Shown: in pieces, positions 22,780-33,169 of the stretch
How the letters are laid out: every line of letters begins with the position of its first letter
Numbering within the stretch: the stretch's first letter is position 1
Source: Trifolium pratense
Taxonomy: Eukaryota; Streptophyta; Magnoliopsida; Fabales; Fabaceae
Reading direction: 5' to 3'
DNA length: 64,000 nucleotides
NCBI RefSeq assembly: GCF_020283565.1
Contig: NC_060065.1
Coordinates: 46,240,409 to 46,304,408 of the forward strand
Notes under the pieces: generated by a model
What the model was told of the DNA's origin: nothing
What the model saw: the letters and a program-made list of their open reading frames with translations, nothing else
Database searches by the model: none
Position numbers and translations under genes: made by a program

Positions 22780-23839
22780 TTATTATCATTATTTATTTTA
22801 TTTATTTTTAATCAACATGACATGCATAGCTTATACAATAGTATTATTATTATAACAGTAAATAAAAATAAATTCAATAAAAATTATAAATAACCAAAAC
22901 TCTAAAAAATAATTGATAAGGCTATCCTTGAGAAATGCATGTATATGTATATTGAATTCTTCTGGAATTCATAAGAAATAATTTATAGGAAGTTTCTTCA
23001 AGAACTATATAACATCGTTATAATGTAAAATTAATCATTTATGCAATTTTTCAGGAATGCATACAACATCGAGTTCTTCAGGAACTGTATAACATATATT
23101 ATAATGTAAGAGAAATATATATTGGTGCAATCCTTCAGGGATGCATATATGTTGGATTCTTATGGAATTCAAAATGAATAAAATAATATTATATAAAAAT
23201 GTGCAATTCATATTGAATTATTCATGAGTTCTTCAAAAACTCTATAAATATAATAGATCTTATCAATTATTTTGTACATCCTTCAGCGATGTGTCCAAAT
23301 TGAATTCATCAAGATTTTATGGAGAACAAAATTTGGATTTTTAAGTTCTTTAAGAACTATATAATAGATCAAATTAGTTATTTTTCCAATCTTTCAGGGA
23401 TTGATATTTTAGAAGCGTAGGCTTATGAATCTTCAGGATTCATATTTAAAAATTTCATCACACTATGAATCTTCAGGATTCATATTTTAAAAATTTCACT
23501 ACGATACTTCTGGATCGTAGGCTGTGAATCAATATAAAAAAAATTAAAAAAATAGAATAAAAAATACAGAAAATAAACTTATCACCTATCATGGTTGCTA
23601 TACATTTCTTGATAGGGGAGAGAGACCATTGTGCTGATAAAGTGTTATGAACTATTCCTGGAGAATTGCAAGAATAGAGAAGAAGAGATGAAGGAGAGAA
23701 AAAGAAGAGAGAATAGACTCTTGTATTGTTCTATTCGATGTGTATATTACATTGTATCGTATGCTCTATTTATAGGACAATATATAGACCAATGAATATG
23801 AGTCAAGACTAATGGACATCTACTAATATATTTATAACA
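22780..23839 (-). mobile_element. Right arm: Ty1-copia-type LTR plus 5' leader, inverted
   Basis: Reverse-complement copy of 19816-20952. The LTR is 23660-23839 (180 bp), starting TGTTATAAATATATTAG on the minus strand, with TATAAATAGAGCAT and a CT-rich tract, then TTATCAGCAC and the CCTGAAGGAT-motif leader. The two LTRs point toward each other. No 5-bp target duplication is visible across the pair. Confidence 0.65.
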
Positions 23840-25800
23840 GTAACTAGTTTTTCTGGTTTTCATTTTCATTAATGACAAATAGACGTAGTTGCATCTGATA
23901 CAAAACCATTAATACTTTATACTTAATAGCAATTTATTTAAATTATGCTACATATACATTTATTTAATTAGTATTGAATTTTTGGTATAAATGGTCACGA
24001 TTCGATTCTCACGACTGTGATTATCAGTGAATTGGAACCACTTGATATTAGAATTGACCTCTTAATTAGATTAGACGGTTTAGTGGGTCAGACACTGGTT
24101 GGTAAAAAAATAAAAAAATAAAACAGTAGTTAATTATGAGATCAAAATAAAATTAATAAATAAGTTAACCAAATTTATGAGATCAAAATAAAATAAATAA
24201 ATAAGTTAACCAAAAATTCCAATTTTGCTTTAAAAAAATACTAGTGGTTACCACTTTCGTGGAGTGAGTAATAAATTAATAATGTAAGAAAAATAGTGGT
24301 CCTTAAATGGATTTTTTGTGATACAGGGTCAATTATTTAATCTCGCAATAGACAGTTCTGGAACTCATATTTATGTACATAATATTTATCTTTCTATAAC
24401 TATAAGTGGATATTATTATTTTTTCTATTGTCAGAAAGACAAGTGAATATATTTTTTATATCTTACCCAAAGAAGGACGACTAGTTTTTTTCTTCTATTT
24501 TTATAATATAGGAAGATGACTAAATAATTTTTTTTTGACACAGATGACTAATTAATTAAGCTATAGCTTTATGGGTGTGTACACTTTAGTAAAAAGTGTA
24601 TGGAATAACGTTATGAAGATAGATAGGTCCTATAGAAGACTTAAAAGTAGGATTCTGAGCGCCATATAATGCATAAATCTCTAAATAAAAAGTTTAAAGG
24701 ATTGTCGAGATAAAGATAAAAATAAAGAAACGTAAGGTGTTCACGGTAAAAAATTTAAAGAACCTAACTCTATAAATTTTTCAGAACACAAACAAATCAA
24801 TTATTTTACACTTTTTTTTTTTTTTTTCAGTTATGCATTTATTAGTTTAGTAGTTCAAAATCACAAAAACATTATACTTAATATTCTTTAGATTAACTTA
24901 GATATTGAGTTTAAATAGTTAAATAGTTCCTCCTAAGACGAATTATTTGGGAGAACTCGAGTTCGATTTTTGGTGAAAATAATTTTTGACCTGAATTTTT
25001 TTATTTTGCGGCTGAACTCTAGATTATAGATGACTCCTTCGCTAACTTTTTTTTGATCTTACACCGAGAGAGCTAACTAATGCCAAATAAAAAAAATATA
25101 TAAATCTTTGGAGTAGTTAAGCAACTCAGGTAAGGGATAGTGTTTTTTGATTAATAAGGGATAGAGTTTTTTTCTCAGTTTAATCACTTGAATTGAAGAA
25201 AAGAGAATTATTTTTTCCAAAAAAAGGGATCATTTTTTTTTTTACACTTGACAGATTTTTTTGTCATGCCAAATTGTTTGGTGGCTAAAATTTTCACTCT
25301 TGAGTTTCATATGATGGTTTTTTTTTTTTTATAACTAATAATACATAATATTAAGGTTCATAATTTATTTATCATGTCCTATATAATTTTTTACGATATT
25401 TCAAACTTCCTTTACGATATTTCAATTTTCTTTGCAGAATTATTGAGGGATGTCATTATTTTGAGACTTGATTCCATTCACACACACAATATTGCATGCT
25501 CATTAGCTCATCCTTTTTATTTTAACTTAGTGATAATGATTCACATTTAGACTAGTTTTGTGAATTTTATATTAAAAACCTACCAAATTATAAGAGAAAA
25601 AAAATTCACACTTATTAAGAAAGTAAAATATGATAATTTGAAAAGTAAATTTATTTTTTTTACTAAAAATCTTAAAGAGTTTACTCTTTGACCATTTTTA
25701 AGATTTATATTAGATTAACCCTGAAAATTTATACCATATATGTGTATATTAATTTGTTACTCTTTCCAAAAGAAAAAAAAAAGGTCTTTAGTTCATTGAA
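23840..25800. other. AT-rich DNA upstream of FIT-like copy 2
   Basis: Mostly AT-rich with no gene. About 23960-24115 (box B-like ATGGTCACGATTCGATTCTC, A-rich end) and about 24935-25070 (AACTCGAGTTCGATTTTTGG) look like degenerate SINEs; the latter shares its core with about 50325-50420. About 25540-25600 matches the copy 1 upstream region. Confidence 0.4.
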
Positions 25801-25916
25801 GAGGATAGACCCGATGAAGTGCATTATTTAATTGAAAACACATCTTATTCTATTCACACCCAAACTATTATATTAATAATAATCAATAATCATGCATGCT
25901 ATACATTGCTACCCTT

Positions 25917-25926
25917 CTATATATTA
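25917..25926 (+). promoter_or_regulatory. Candidate TATA box of FIT-like copy 2
   Basis: CTATATATTA about 40 bp before the ATG at 25964, in the same relative place as in copy 1. Confidence 0.3.
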
Positions 25927-25963
25927 ATAATATTGGATCTCGCAATTATATCCAAATTACACC

Positions 25964-28011
25964 ATGAACTCAAATATGGATGACCACCAAAACTCACTAG
26001 TGTACACCAATAATTTTGAGCTTCACGACTTCATTCACGATCCAAACTTTGATCAATCTATCGATTTAATTCATGGTGAGAATGAAGATGCAATATGTAA
26101 CTTTGGTTCTAACCTTATCAATGATTGTTTTGTTGATAATAATCATCATGAGCTTCTTTCAATTCCTCCAAACCCATTAATATTTGATCATAACATCAAC
26201 AACTATGGTAATATTGTGAATGTGCATGATCCAAGCTCTAGCACAATTGGATCCTTCTCTTGTTATGATCGGGAGGTTAAGGGAGAAGGAGTAAATGACG
26301 GAGGCCCTTCTTCGGCAACAACAATTACGACGACCGCGATTGATGGTGCCAAACATAGGGCTAAAACCGACAAGTCTAATATACTCATTTGTGAGAAGAG
26401 AAGGAGAGATCGAATGAAGGATAAGCTTTATGAGTTGCGTTCTTTGGTTCCAAACATTACAAAGGTAAGCATTTTTATTTCAATTGAATTTCAAACTTTG
26501 AAATTCATTCATATACTCATTTAGTGTCCCTTAATTAGCTCATCAGTCGAACTATCTATTTGGTTTAAAAATAGATAAAAGAATTATTTAGTTGTCTCAA
26601 AGTAAACATTAATTGACTGATCCGATAAAAGATCTTAAAAATACTATTCACTAAAAATATACTTGGATTTAGCGTTAGTTTTGTAAACTTATCTAAACCA
26701 AGTTATAAGTTGCAAAGATATATATTTTGTTAAACATTTATAGGTTTCTTTTTTGCACAAGAATAGGGTTTCTAAACTCTTACTACTAAGTTTTCAATCC
26801 AACATGCTTGTTTGAGGAAAAACTTGTTAAAACAACATCACCTATTAATAGGCTTTTACCCTTCTCCTTTTCGGTGGCTGCTTTGAGTGGTTTGGGTGGT
26901 TTATTGCTTTTCGGAGTTCTTTTTAATGCTTCTTATGTATCTTCTTTTGTTTTTGAGTATTTCTGGTACTCCTGCTTTGTATTCTGACCGTTTTATATAT
27001 ATTTAACTATTCGTATTCTGATCGTTTTATATATATATTTGTTGTGTAAAAAAAACTATTTGTCATTAAAAAAAAACATCACCTAGAGGTATTAGATAAT
27101 TCATGTGATTTAGTCAACGAAGTTTAAGAATAGAGGTAGTAGATAATAACATTAAATGCAGAGTGAATTTGAATTTCAAATTTTTGTCTTTGAAGATAAT
27201 TATTAGGGTAGTGATGTTGGAGTGAATTAGGGTTAATAATATGTTATAGAAAATTTTAATATTATTAAGATAAGATAAGATTAAAATAAACTTATACATA
27301 TATATCTACAGATGGATAAGGCCTCTATAATTGGAGATGCAGTATCATATGTGCATGACCTTCAAGCACAAGCTTGGAAGTTGAAGGATGAGGTTTCAGG
27401 ACTTGAAGCATCCTTATTGGTATCTGAAAATCATCAAGGATCAATTAACAACACCATTAATATTCAAAGTTATCCTACTTTCAAGAAAATTATTCAGGTT
27501 TGTTTAATTTTTCAATTCATATTTTTTTTGTTTTTCATCTTCGAGATTCTCTATAATTTGAATTTTATCAAATACTATATCCATATAAAAAAATGTTACA
27601 AGTAATTTTTTTTTTAACGAGACTTGAACTCAAAACCTTATCTATTACTCCCTCCGGTCCTTTTTATAAGAAACACTTTGAAATTTTTATTTGGTTCATT
27701 TTATAAGAAACATTTTGACACAATTCCATTTGTACCCTTATTAAATACAATCAAATAATTCATTATAATGCTAGTGCATTAATTAGAGAGGCCTATTTCT
27801 CATGCTAGTCCAAAGTTAGTTTTGGAATATAACATAAAATATTAGAATCATTAATGAAAAAATTTACCATCCTTGGTCTGTGTGATTTTGTCAAAGTGTT
27901 TCTTATAATAAGGACCGGAGAGAGTATATGACACGAACTCAAAACCTTATTTTACTTTTTTTTTACATAGAGAAAATGTTAAAGTTATCATTAACCTTAT
28001 TTACGCAGGAT

Positions 28012-28100
<89 letters not shown>

Positions 28101-29969
28101 GGCTGCTAATTTAGACCCAGTTGGGTCTAAGTTAGCAAGGTGCACCTTTTCAGTTGGACCAAAATACCCATTCTTTTTAATTAATTAACCAAATTATCAT
28201 CAATGGACGCGGATCCAGTGTCGCGCGCGTACCGCAGTACCATGGTTACAGGCTGTTGATTTCCATCAGACAGCCAAGATCTGATCTCATCAAGACTGTC
28301 TGATCAATCAGACAGCCCAGATCATCCGAATCCATCAGATTCCAGCGCGTGCACCACACTGGATTACACCCTGGAGAGAGAAGAATCTACTTTTTAAAAG
28401 CAGGACACGTGTCGCTGTCTGATTGGCTGGGCGTGATTTTTTTCCATTTAATATTTTGAACTCAATTATTTCGTTGTAAATTAATTTTTTATTTTTTTTT
28501 TTATACCAAAATTCATAATTTTTTTTTCTCTACAAATAGAGACTTGGTTCGTTTGATTTGGACACAGAAAAAAAAACCCAATTTTTCACTACCTTAATCT
28601 CATTTTTCACTACCTTACATCAACTCACTGAAACCATTTTACCAGCAAAATGGTTTCAGATTACAACTCTCTAAAACCATTGTACCAGATAAATGGTTTC
28701 AGAAGCAAACACAATTAATAAATTACTCACTGAAACGATTCTACCAGTAAAATGGTTTCAGAATACAACTATGTGCAACCATTCTACAAGCTAAATGGTT
28801 TCAGAAGCAAATAACTAATAATCAACTTACTGAAACCATTCTACCAGCAAAATGGTTTCAGATTACAACTCTCTGAAACCATTGTACCAGATAAATGGTT
28901 TCAGAAGCAAACACAATTAATAAATTACTCATTGAAACCATTCTACCAGTAAAATGGTTTCAGAATATAACTATGTGCAACCATTCTACCAGTAAAATGG
29001 TTTCAGAAGCAAACATTAGTTTTTAATTACCGTTTTATCTCATTTAATTAACTAAAAATAGTTTCAGGTCTCCAAAAATTTCATAAAATATACCAAAAGT
29101 TCCAGAATATTATCTACTATTTTCCTGGTATAATGGTTTCAGTGAGTTGGTTGAGTGGTGCGTGTTAAATTACAACACACAAGTAACGTATTTAGTAGAC
29201 AAAAAATGAGATTAAGGTAGTGAAAAATTGCGTTTTTTTTTTCGGTATCCAAATCAAACGAACCAAGTCTCTATTTGTAGACAAAAAAAAATTATGAATT
29301 TTGGTATAAAAATAAAAAAATAAAAAATTAATTTACAACGAAATAATTGAGTTCAAAGTATTAAATGAACAAAAATCATGCCCAGCCAACCATTGTGTGA
29401 CACGTGTCCTACTTTTAAAAAGCAAATTTTTCTCTCTCCAGGTTGTAATCCAGTGTGGCGCAGGCGCTGGAATCTGATGGATCAGGATGATCTGGGCTGT
29501 CTGATTGATCAGACAGTCTTGATGAGATCAGATCTTGGCTGTCTGATGGAAATCAACGGTCTGTAACCGTGGTCTTTCGGTACGCGCGCGACACTGGATC
29601 TGCGTCTACTAATGGGTATTTTGGTTAATTAATTAAAAAGAATGGGTATTTTGGTCCAATTGAAAAGGTGCACCTTGCTAACTTAGACCTAATGATTTTG
29701 GTTAATTAATTAAAAAGAATGGGTATTTTGGTTAATTAATTAAAAAGAATGGTTAATTAATTAAAATCTGTAAAGTACAAAAACCGTTAATTTTGATGTA
29801 TCTCAATAACATATCAAATGATTTTGGATTTATTTGAAATTTTACACAAATGATCTATATGATGTAAACTTTCAATCCAACGGTGGATTTTATAAAATTT
29901 ATATCGGTTAAAACGTTATTGAGAGGTGTAACATTTGGTGTCAAACTAGTTGGTGTCAACGGATCCTGA

Positions 29970-30040
<71 letters not shown>

Positions 30041-30589
30041 TTAATTGGTCTCTCGAAATATGCACACATTTTTAACATTTATGCATTATGCTATATATGT
30101 AGGTGGACATGTTCCAAGTAGAGGAAAGAGGATATTATGCAAAAATATTGTGCAATAGAGGAGAAGGAGTAGCTTCTTCATTGTACAAGGCTATTGAATC
30201 TCTTGCAAATTTCAATATTCAAAATTCAAATTTGGCTACAGTTTTTGACAATTTTCTATTCACATTTACATTGAATGTAAGTTGAATAATTACCCTTCCC
30301 TCTCTATTTACTCATTCCAGTTTCAACATTCTTATTTCTAATTTATTTATATTATAAATTTGATATATCGGTTATTCACTGAATTTAAAAAAAATAACAA
30401 TTGTTTATATTTGAAATTGGATGAAGCACAACTGATAGAGTATTTTTGCTCAAGGATATGATTAACTAGTCACTGATTTGTTGAAAACAGGTAAATGGTT
30501 CTGAACCAGAAATGAACCTTCAAAATTTGAAGCTATTGGTGGTTGGTGCACTTTTGAACCAAGGCTTTGAATTCATGCCATCCTTTTGA
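25964..30589 (+). CDS. FIT: FIT/FER-type bHLH transcription factor, copy 2 (four exons)
   Basis: Exons 25964-26464, 27312-27497, 30103-30276 and 30491-30589 have exactly the same lengths and phases as copy 1 and give 319 aa. Exon 3 differs from copy 1 at 3 of 58 residues, exon 2 at 11 of 62 and exon 4 at 4 of 32. The basic region is changed: [20 protein letters not shown] replaces LISERRRRGRMKDKLYALRS; the E-box Glu and the Arg at +4 remain. The conserved NLKLWV block reads NLKLLV. The frame is intact with no premature stop, so it is probably functional, but the basic-region changes (Ser to Cys, Arg to Lys, Gly to Asp) may alter DNA binding. Introns 1 and 2 hold transposon insertions (see separate entries). 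Role by family: nuclear regulator of root iron uptake. Confidence 0.83.
26844..27074 (+). mobile_element. 5'-truncated LINE tail in intron 1 of FIT-like copy 2
   Basis: 231 bp ending in an A tract and flanked by the exact 10-bp direct repeat AACATCACCT (26834-26843 and 27075-27084). The GT-rich text with GAGTATTTCTGGTACTCCTG and TTTATATATATTTGTTGTGT before the tail resembles plant L1 3' UTRs. Insert plus duplication (241 bp) accounts for almost all of the 235-bp intron length difference from copy 1 (847 versus 612). Confidence 0.7.
27648..27924. mobile_element. Stowaway MITE in intron 2 of FIT-like copy 2, 277 bp
   Basis: TA target duplication (27646-27647 and 27925-27926). Ends CTCCCTCCGGTCCTTTTTAT and its complement ATAATAAGGACCGGAGAGAG. 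A further direct repeat GAACTCAAAACCTTA lies just outside both ends. Confidence 0.8.
28014..28098. repeat. (TA)n microsatellite
   Basis: 85 bp of TA directly left of the foldback element. Confidence 0.95.
28099..29693. mobile_element. Foldback element, about 1.6 kb, in intron 2 of FIT-like copy 2
   Basis: Two long inverted arms, about 28120-28610 and 29150-29690, share GGTCTAAGTTAGCAAGGTGC, the GATCTGATCTCATCAAGAC block and ACAAATAGAGACTTGGTTCG, all complementary. The arms are noticeably less AT-rich than the intron. The left tip itself folds (GCTAATTTAGACCCA/TGGGTCTAAGTTAGC). The centre (about 28627-29020) is an array of short palindromes. No transposase frame. Mutator-like or foldback type is inferred. 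It lies within a transcribed intron, so its RNA would form a long hairpin. Confidence 0.75.
28627..29020. repeat. Higher-order array of GAAACCATT...AATGGTTTC palindromes
   Basis: Eight imperfect palindromes of the form GAAACCATT-CTACCAGCA-AAATGGTTTC are spaced about 50 bp apart. They form two consecutive units with a 202-bp period (the unit start ACTGAAACCATT recurs at 28627 and 28829), each unit holding four palindromes. Confidence 0.8.
29694..29972. repeat. Short direct repeats and second TE scrap in intron 2
   Basis: About 29697-29765 repeats GGTTAATTAATTAAAAAGAA three times, copied from the adjacent arm. About 29770-29972 (AACGTTATTGAGAGGTGTAA ... GTTGGTGTCAACGGATCC) looks like another repetitive element, not classified. 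Confidence 0.45.
29973..30036. repeat. (TA)n microsatellite
   Basis: About 64 bp of TA, on the right side of the foldback element. Confidence 0.95.
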
Positions 30590-31910
30590 GCCATTGCATG
30601 AAGTAGTACTCCACGTGAAGGTTGCTCAAAAACAAAAAGTAGTATTACATATTTTGTTGTCTCTAGCTATGTTTTTCTGTTTCTATAATTTCCATCCTAG
30701 CTTAATTCAAGTTTTTTTAAGTAGTTATTATATACATTATGTATTTTGGAAGAGTGATTAAATTGATTGACTTTCTTTAAATTATTAGAGCTATCCGAAA
30801 AAAGATGGGGACCAAATACAGAAAAGAATAAGCCACTAGGTTTGATCTGGTGGTCAGGAATTTGAATAGTAAGCTAAAAAAAAGTAAGACTAGTGTGCGT
30901 TTGTTTTAACTTTTAAAAAAAATTGTATTTTTAAAAATAATTTTTATGAATTGTCAACGAAAAAACATTATGATAACTCAGTTAAAAATAGTAAAAGTTA
31001 TTTTAAATTCATATTTTTATAAATTAAAAGAGTGATTTTGACATTCAACAACTTAAATATTCACGTTATAAATTTTAACTTAATAAAAATTACAATTTTA
31101 AAAAACATTTATCTCTAAAAAATGCTTTTTATGAAAAACTTTTAAAAAAAACAAAAACTTAGTGCCGACATTCACGTTTATGAAGACAAGACAACAAACA
31201 GACATATAAGTTGCTTATTATTCCCCTCTAGTGTTGGATGGTCGAGAAAGTAGGTGTAATCCATGATATCAAATCTCATATATATTATTTAAAGAGATTT
31301 CATAGATCATCTTTTGTTTCTTATTGTTGCTTCAAGTTTGATTGGTTAACAATGTTAGTGGTAGACATGGGACGGTTTAGGGGAGTATATGTAGTATGAT
31401 ATTTAAAATAAGTTTGTATTATTCAATTATATTACTTGCTCACTTCAACAACCAAATCAATCTTATGTTACGTTTTGATTCGTAAAATAATAAGTAATGG
31501 ACAGAATAATATATGACAGAATACGATAGTAGAAGCTAGAATAAATTTGAATATGAGAGAGATAGAGAGATAATATTTTTTATATTTGAAAATAAAATAC
31601 ATATTTTAATATTTTTTATAGTTGTATTTTGGACAAAAATTTATCCGATGGTTCAGTGAAAAACAAAAGTCAATTTCTAAATCAAACAGTGTACAATAAA
31701 AGTTATCCAATCAAATTCCCTATTTCCTAGCAAACGCACCCTATATTCCTAATGAGAGAGAATTAGTGATGACTCAAATTGTTTGCTACTTCAAATTTTC
31801 TATATTGTAAGAGTAGCATAAAAATTAATGTGATTTTGAATCCTTTGAAGAAGATTAGGGATAAAAGTGTCAACCTAATGACTTGGGTGGCGTAAATATT
31901 ATTGGTAGAT
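30590..31910. other. 3' flank of FIT-like copy 2; MITE scraps
   Basis: 30590-30790 and about 31160-31300 match copy 1 flanks at 13873-14080 and 19305-19480. About 30893-31165 has inverted ends (GTGCGTTTGTTTTAACTTTT and its complement), a probable MITE. No gene seen. Confidence 0.5.
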
Positions 31911-31911
31911 A

Positions 31912-32048
31912 AAAATGTTTAGTTCGGTTGGTAGGGACATCGCATTATATGTGTAGGAGTTGAGATTCGAACTCTAGAGTCTCAGACACTTCATTTAGTC
32001 ATCTTTAAGGAGAATTTTATAGTCACTGTGCTACTTGATAAAAAAATA
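31912..32048 (+). mobile_element. tRNA-derived legume SINE
   Basis: Box A-like CGGTTGGTAGGGACAT and box B-like GAGATTCGAACTCTAG, followed by the conserved tail text (TCATTTAGTCATCTTTAAGG) and an A-rich end. Same family as the copies at 43-45, 48, 57.8 and 60 kb. Confidence 0.6.
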
Positions 32049-32299
32049 TATATATATTATTTTCTAGTGTGGCATTTTGAATTGTTGAACTTGAAGCATG
32101 TGGTGTTGTTTGTGCTTTATGTGATGAAAGTTTAAAAAAAAAAAAAAAGTGATGAAAGTTAGAAGCATGTTTACTTAACTTTGTTTAATATACACAAATG
32201 AGATAAACCCTTCACTATGCACAAGTTTGTTTTCATCATTAAATCAATCTCATATATGAACTTTTTTATTACAAGTCCACATGAAATCATTAATTATCT

Positions 32300-32745
32300 T
32301 GTGTGTTTTGCTTTAGACATTTAGAGAACTGCTGTCATATATTTTACAATTGTATTTTCACTAAAATGGTTTGGAGTGCAATCTCCAATTGGATAGGTTG
32401 CAATTTTCTAGTGGGTGAGGCAGTCTTGAATCATTTCTTTATGTGTGGTGACATTATCAAATCAAAGAAAGGTAGACGTGTTCGACACTTGATTTGGTTA
32501 AATACTAATTGGTGTATTTGGAGATCGAGAAACAATATTATTTTTCGAGGGGCGGTGGCGAATGTGTTCGAGTTGGTTGACAATATCATGGCGATCTCGT
32601 GGCTTTGGTTTAGTGGTCGGGCCAGTAGTAAGTCTGCTTATTCTTACTCCGATTGGTATACTAATCCTTTATTATGTTTACACAACATAAAAAAAAATCT
32701 TTTTTTACTTTCATTAATATGTAAAGTTGCTTATCAAAAATAAAA
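32300..32745 (+). pseudogene. LINE zf-RVT C-terminal fragment
   Basis: 146 codons with the Cys/His knuckle (HLENCCHIFYNCIFTKMVW) and RRVRHLIWLNTNWCIWRSRN, the typical zf-RVT C-terminus of plant L1 elements. It ends TTGCTTATCAAAAATAAAA, a normal LINE 3' end. The N-terminal parts are missing. It is convergent with the SMG8 transcript and may abut its polyadenylation site. Confidence 0.75.
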
Positions 32746-32749
32746 TTCA

Positions 32750-33166
32750 AACATTAAATACATTCCAGTAAAATAAATTAATACAGAGAACACAGTGCAA
32801 GCTCTGGTTACAACAAAGTTTTCAGCACGTTTCATGATCAAAAACCTTCCACTAAAAGCAAAAACTCAACACGAAACAAATTCGACATCAGGCAAACATT
32901 TTATACTATAATAATCTTATCCCGTCCATTACAGGCCCTCCGTCGACCTTGAAATAAAGCGCTAAAGGCCCTTGCTTGTCCCTTTCACGATTTTGCAATA
33001 ATAATGCACATGACCAATACCGATGCTTATATATTGCCATGTTTCATAATGAAGAGCAACATCCTTACATAAAAGGCAATAGCCAGTGCCTTGGTTATAC
33101 ATGATATTCTATGCAGCAGATGATGCCATTCAACCTTTCGTCAACTACAACTTTGCGAGGTTTCAC
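32750..33166 (-). other. Putative 3' UTR exon of SMG8
   Basis: On the minus strand, a CTTGCAG| acceptor at 33167-33168 is followed by about 410 bp of mixed-composition sequence with no open frame, ending in TTAATTTATTTTACTGGAAT and AT-rich termination-like text. This looks like a terminal untranslated exon rather than intergenic DNA. Supported only by composition and splice signals. Confidence 0.3.
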
Positions 33167-33169
33167 CTG

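Noticed and set aside
28627..29020. CRISPR-like regularly spaced repeats
   Set aside because: The units are self-complementary, arranged in a 202-bp higher-order repeat within a eukaryotic intron; there are no cas genes and spacers are themselves repeated.
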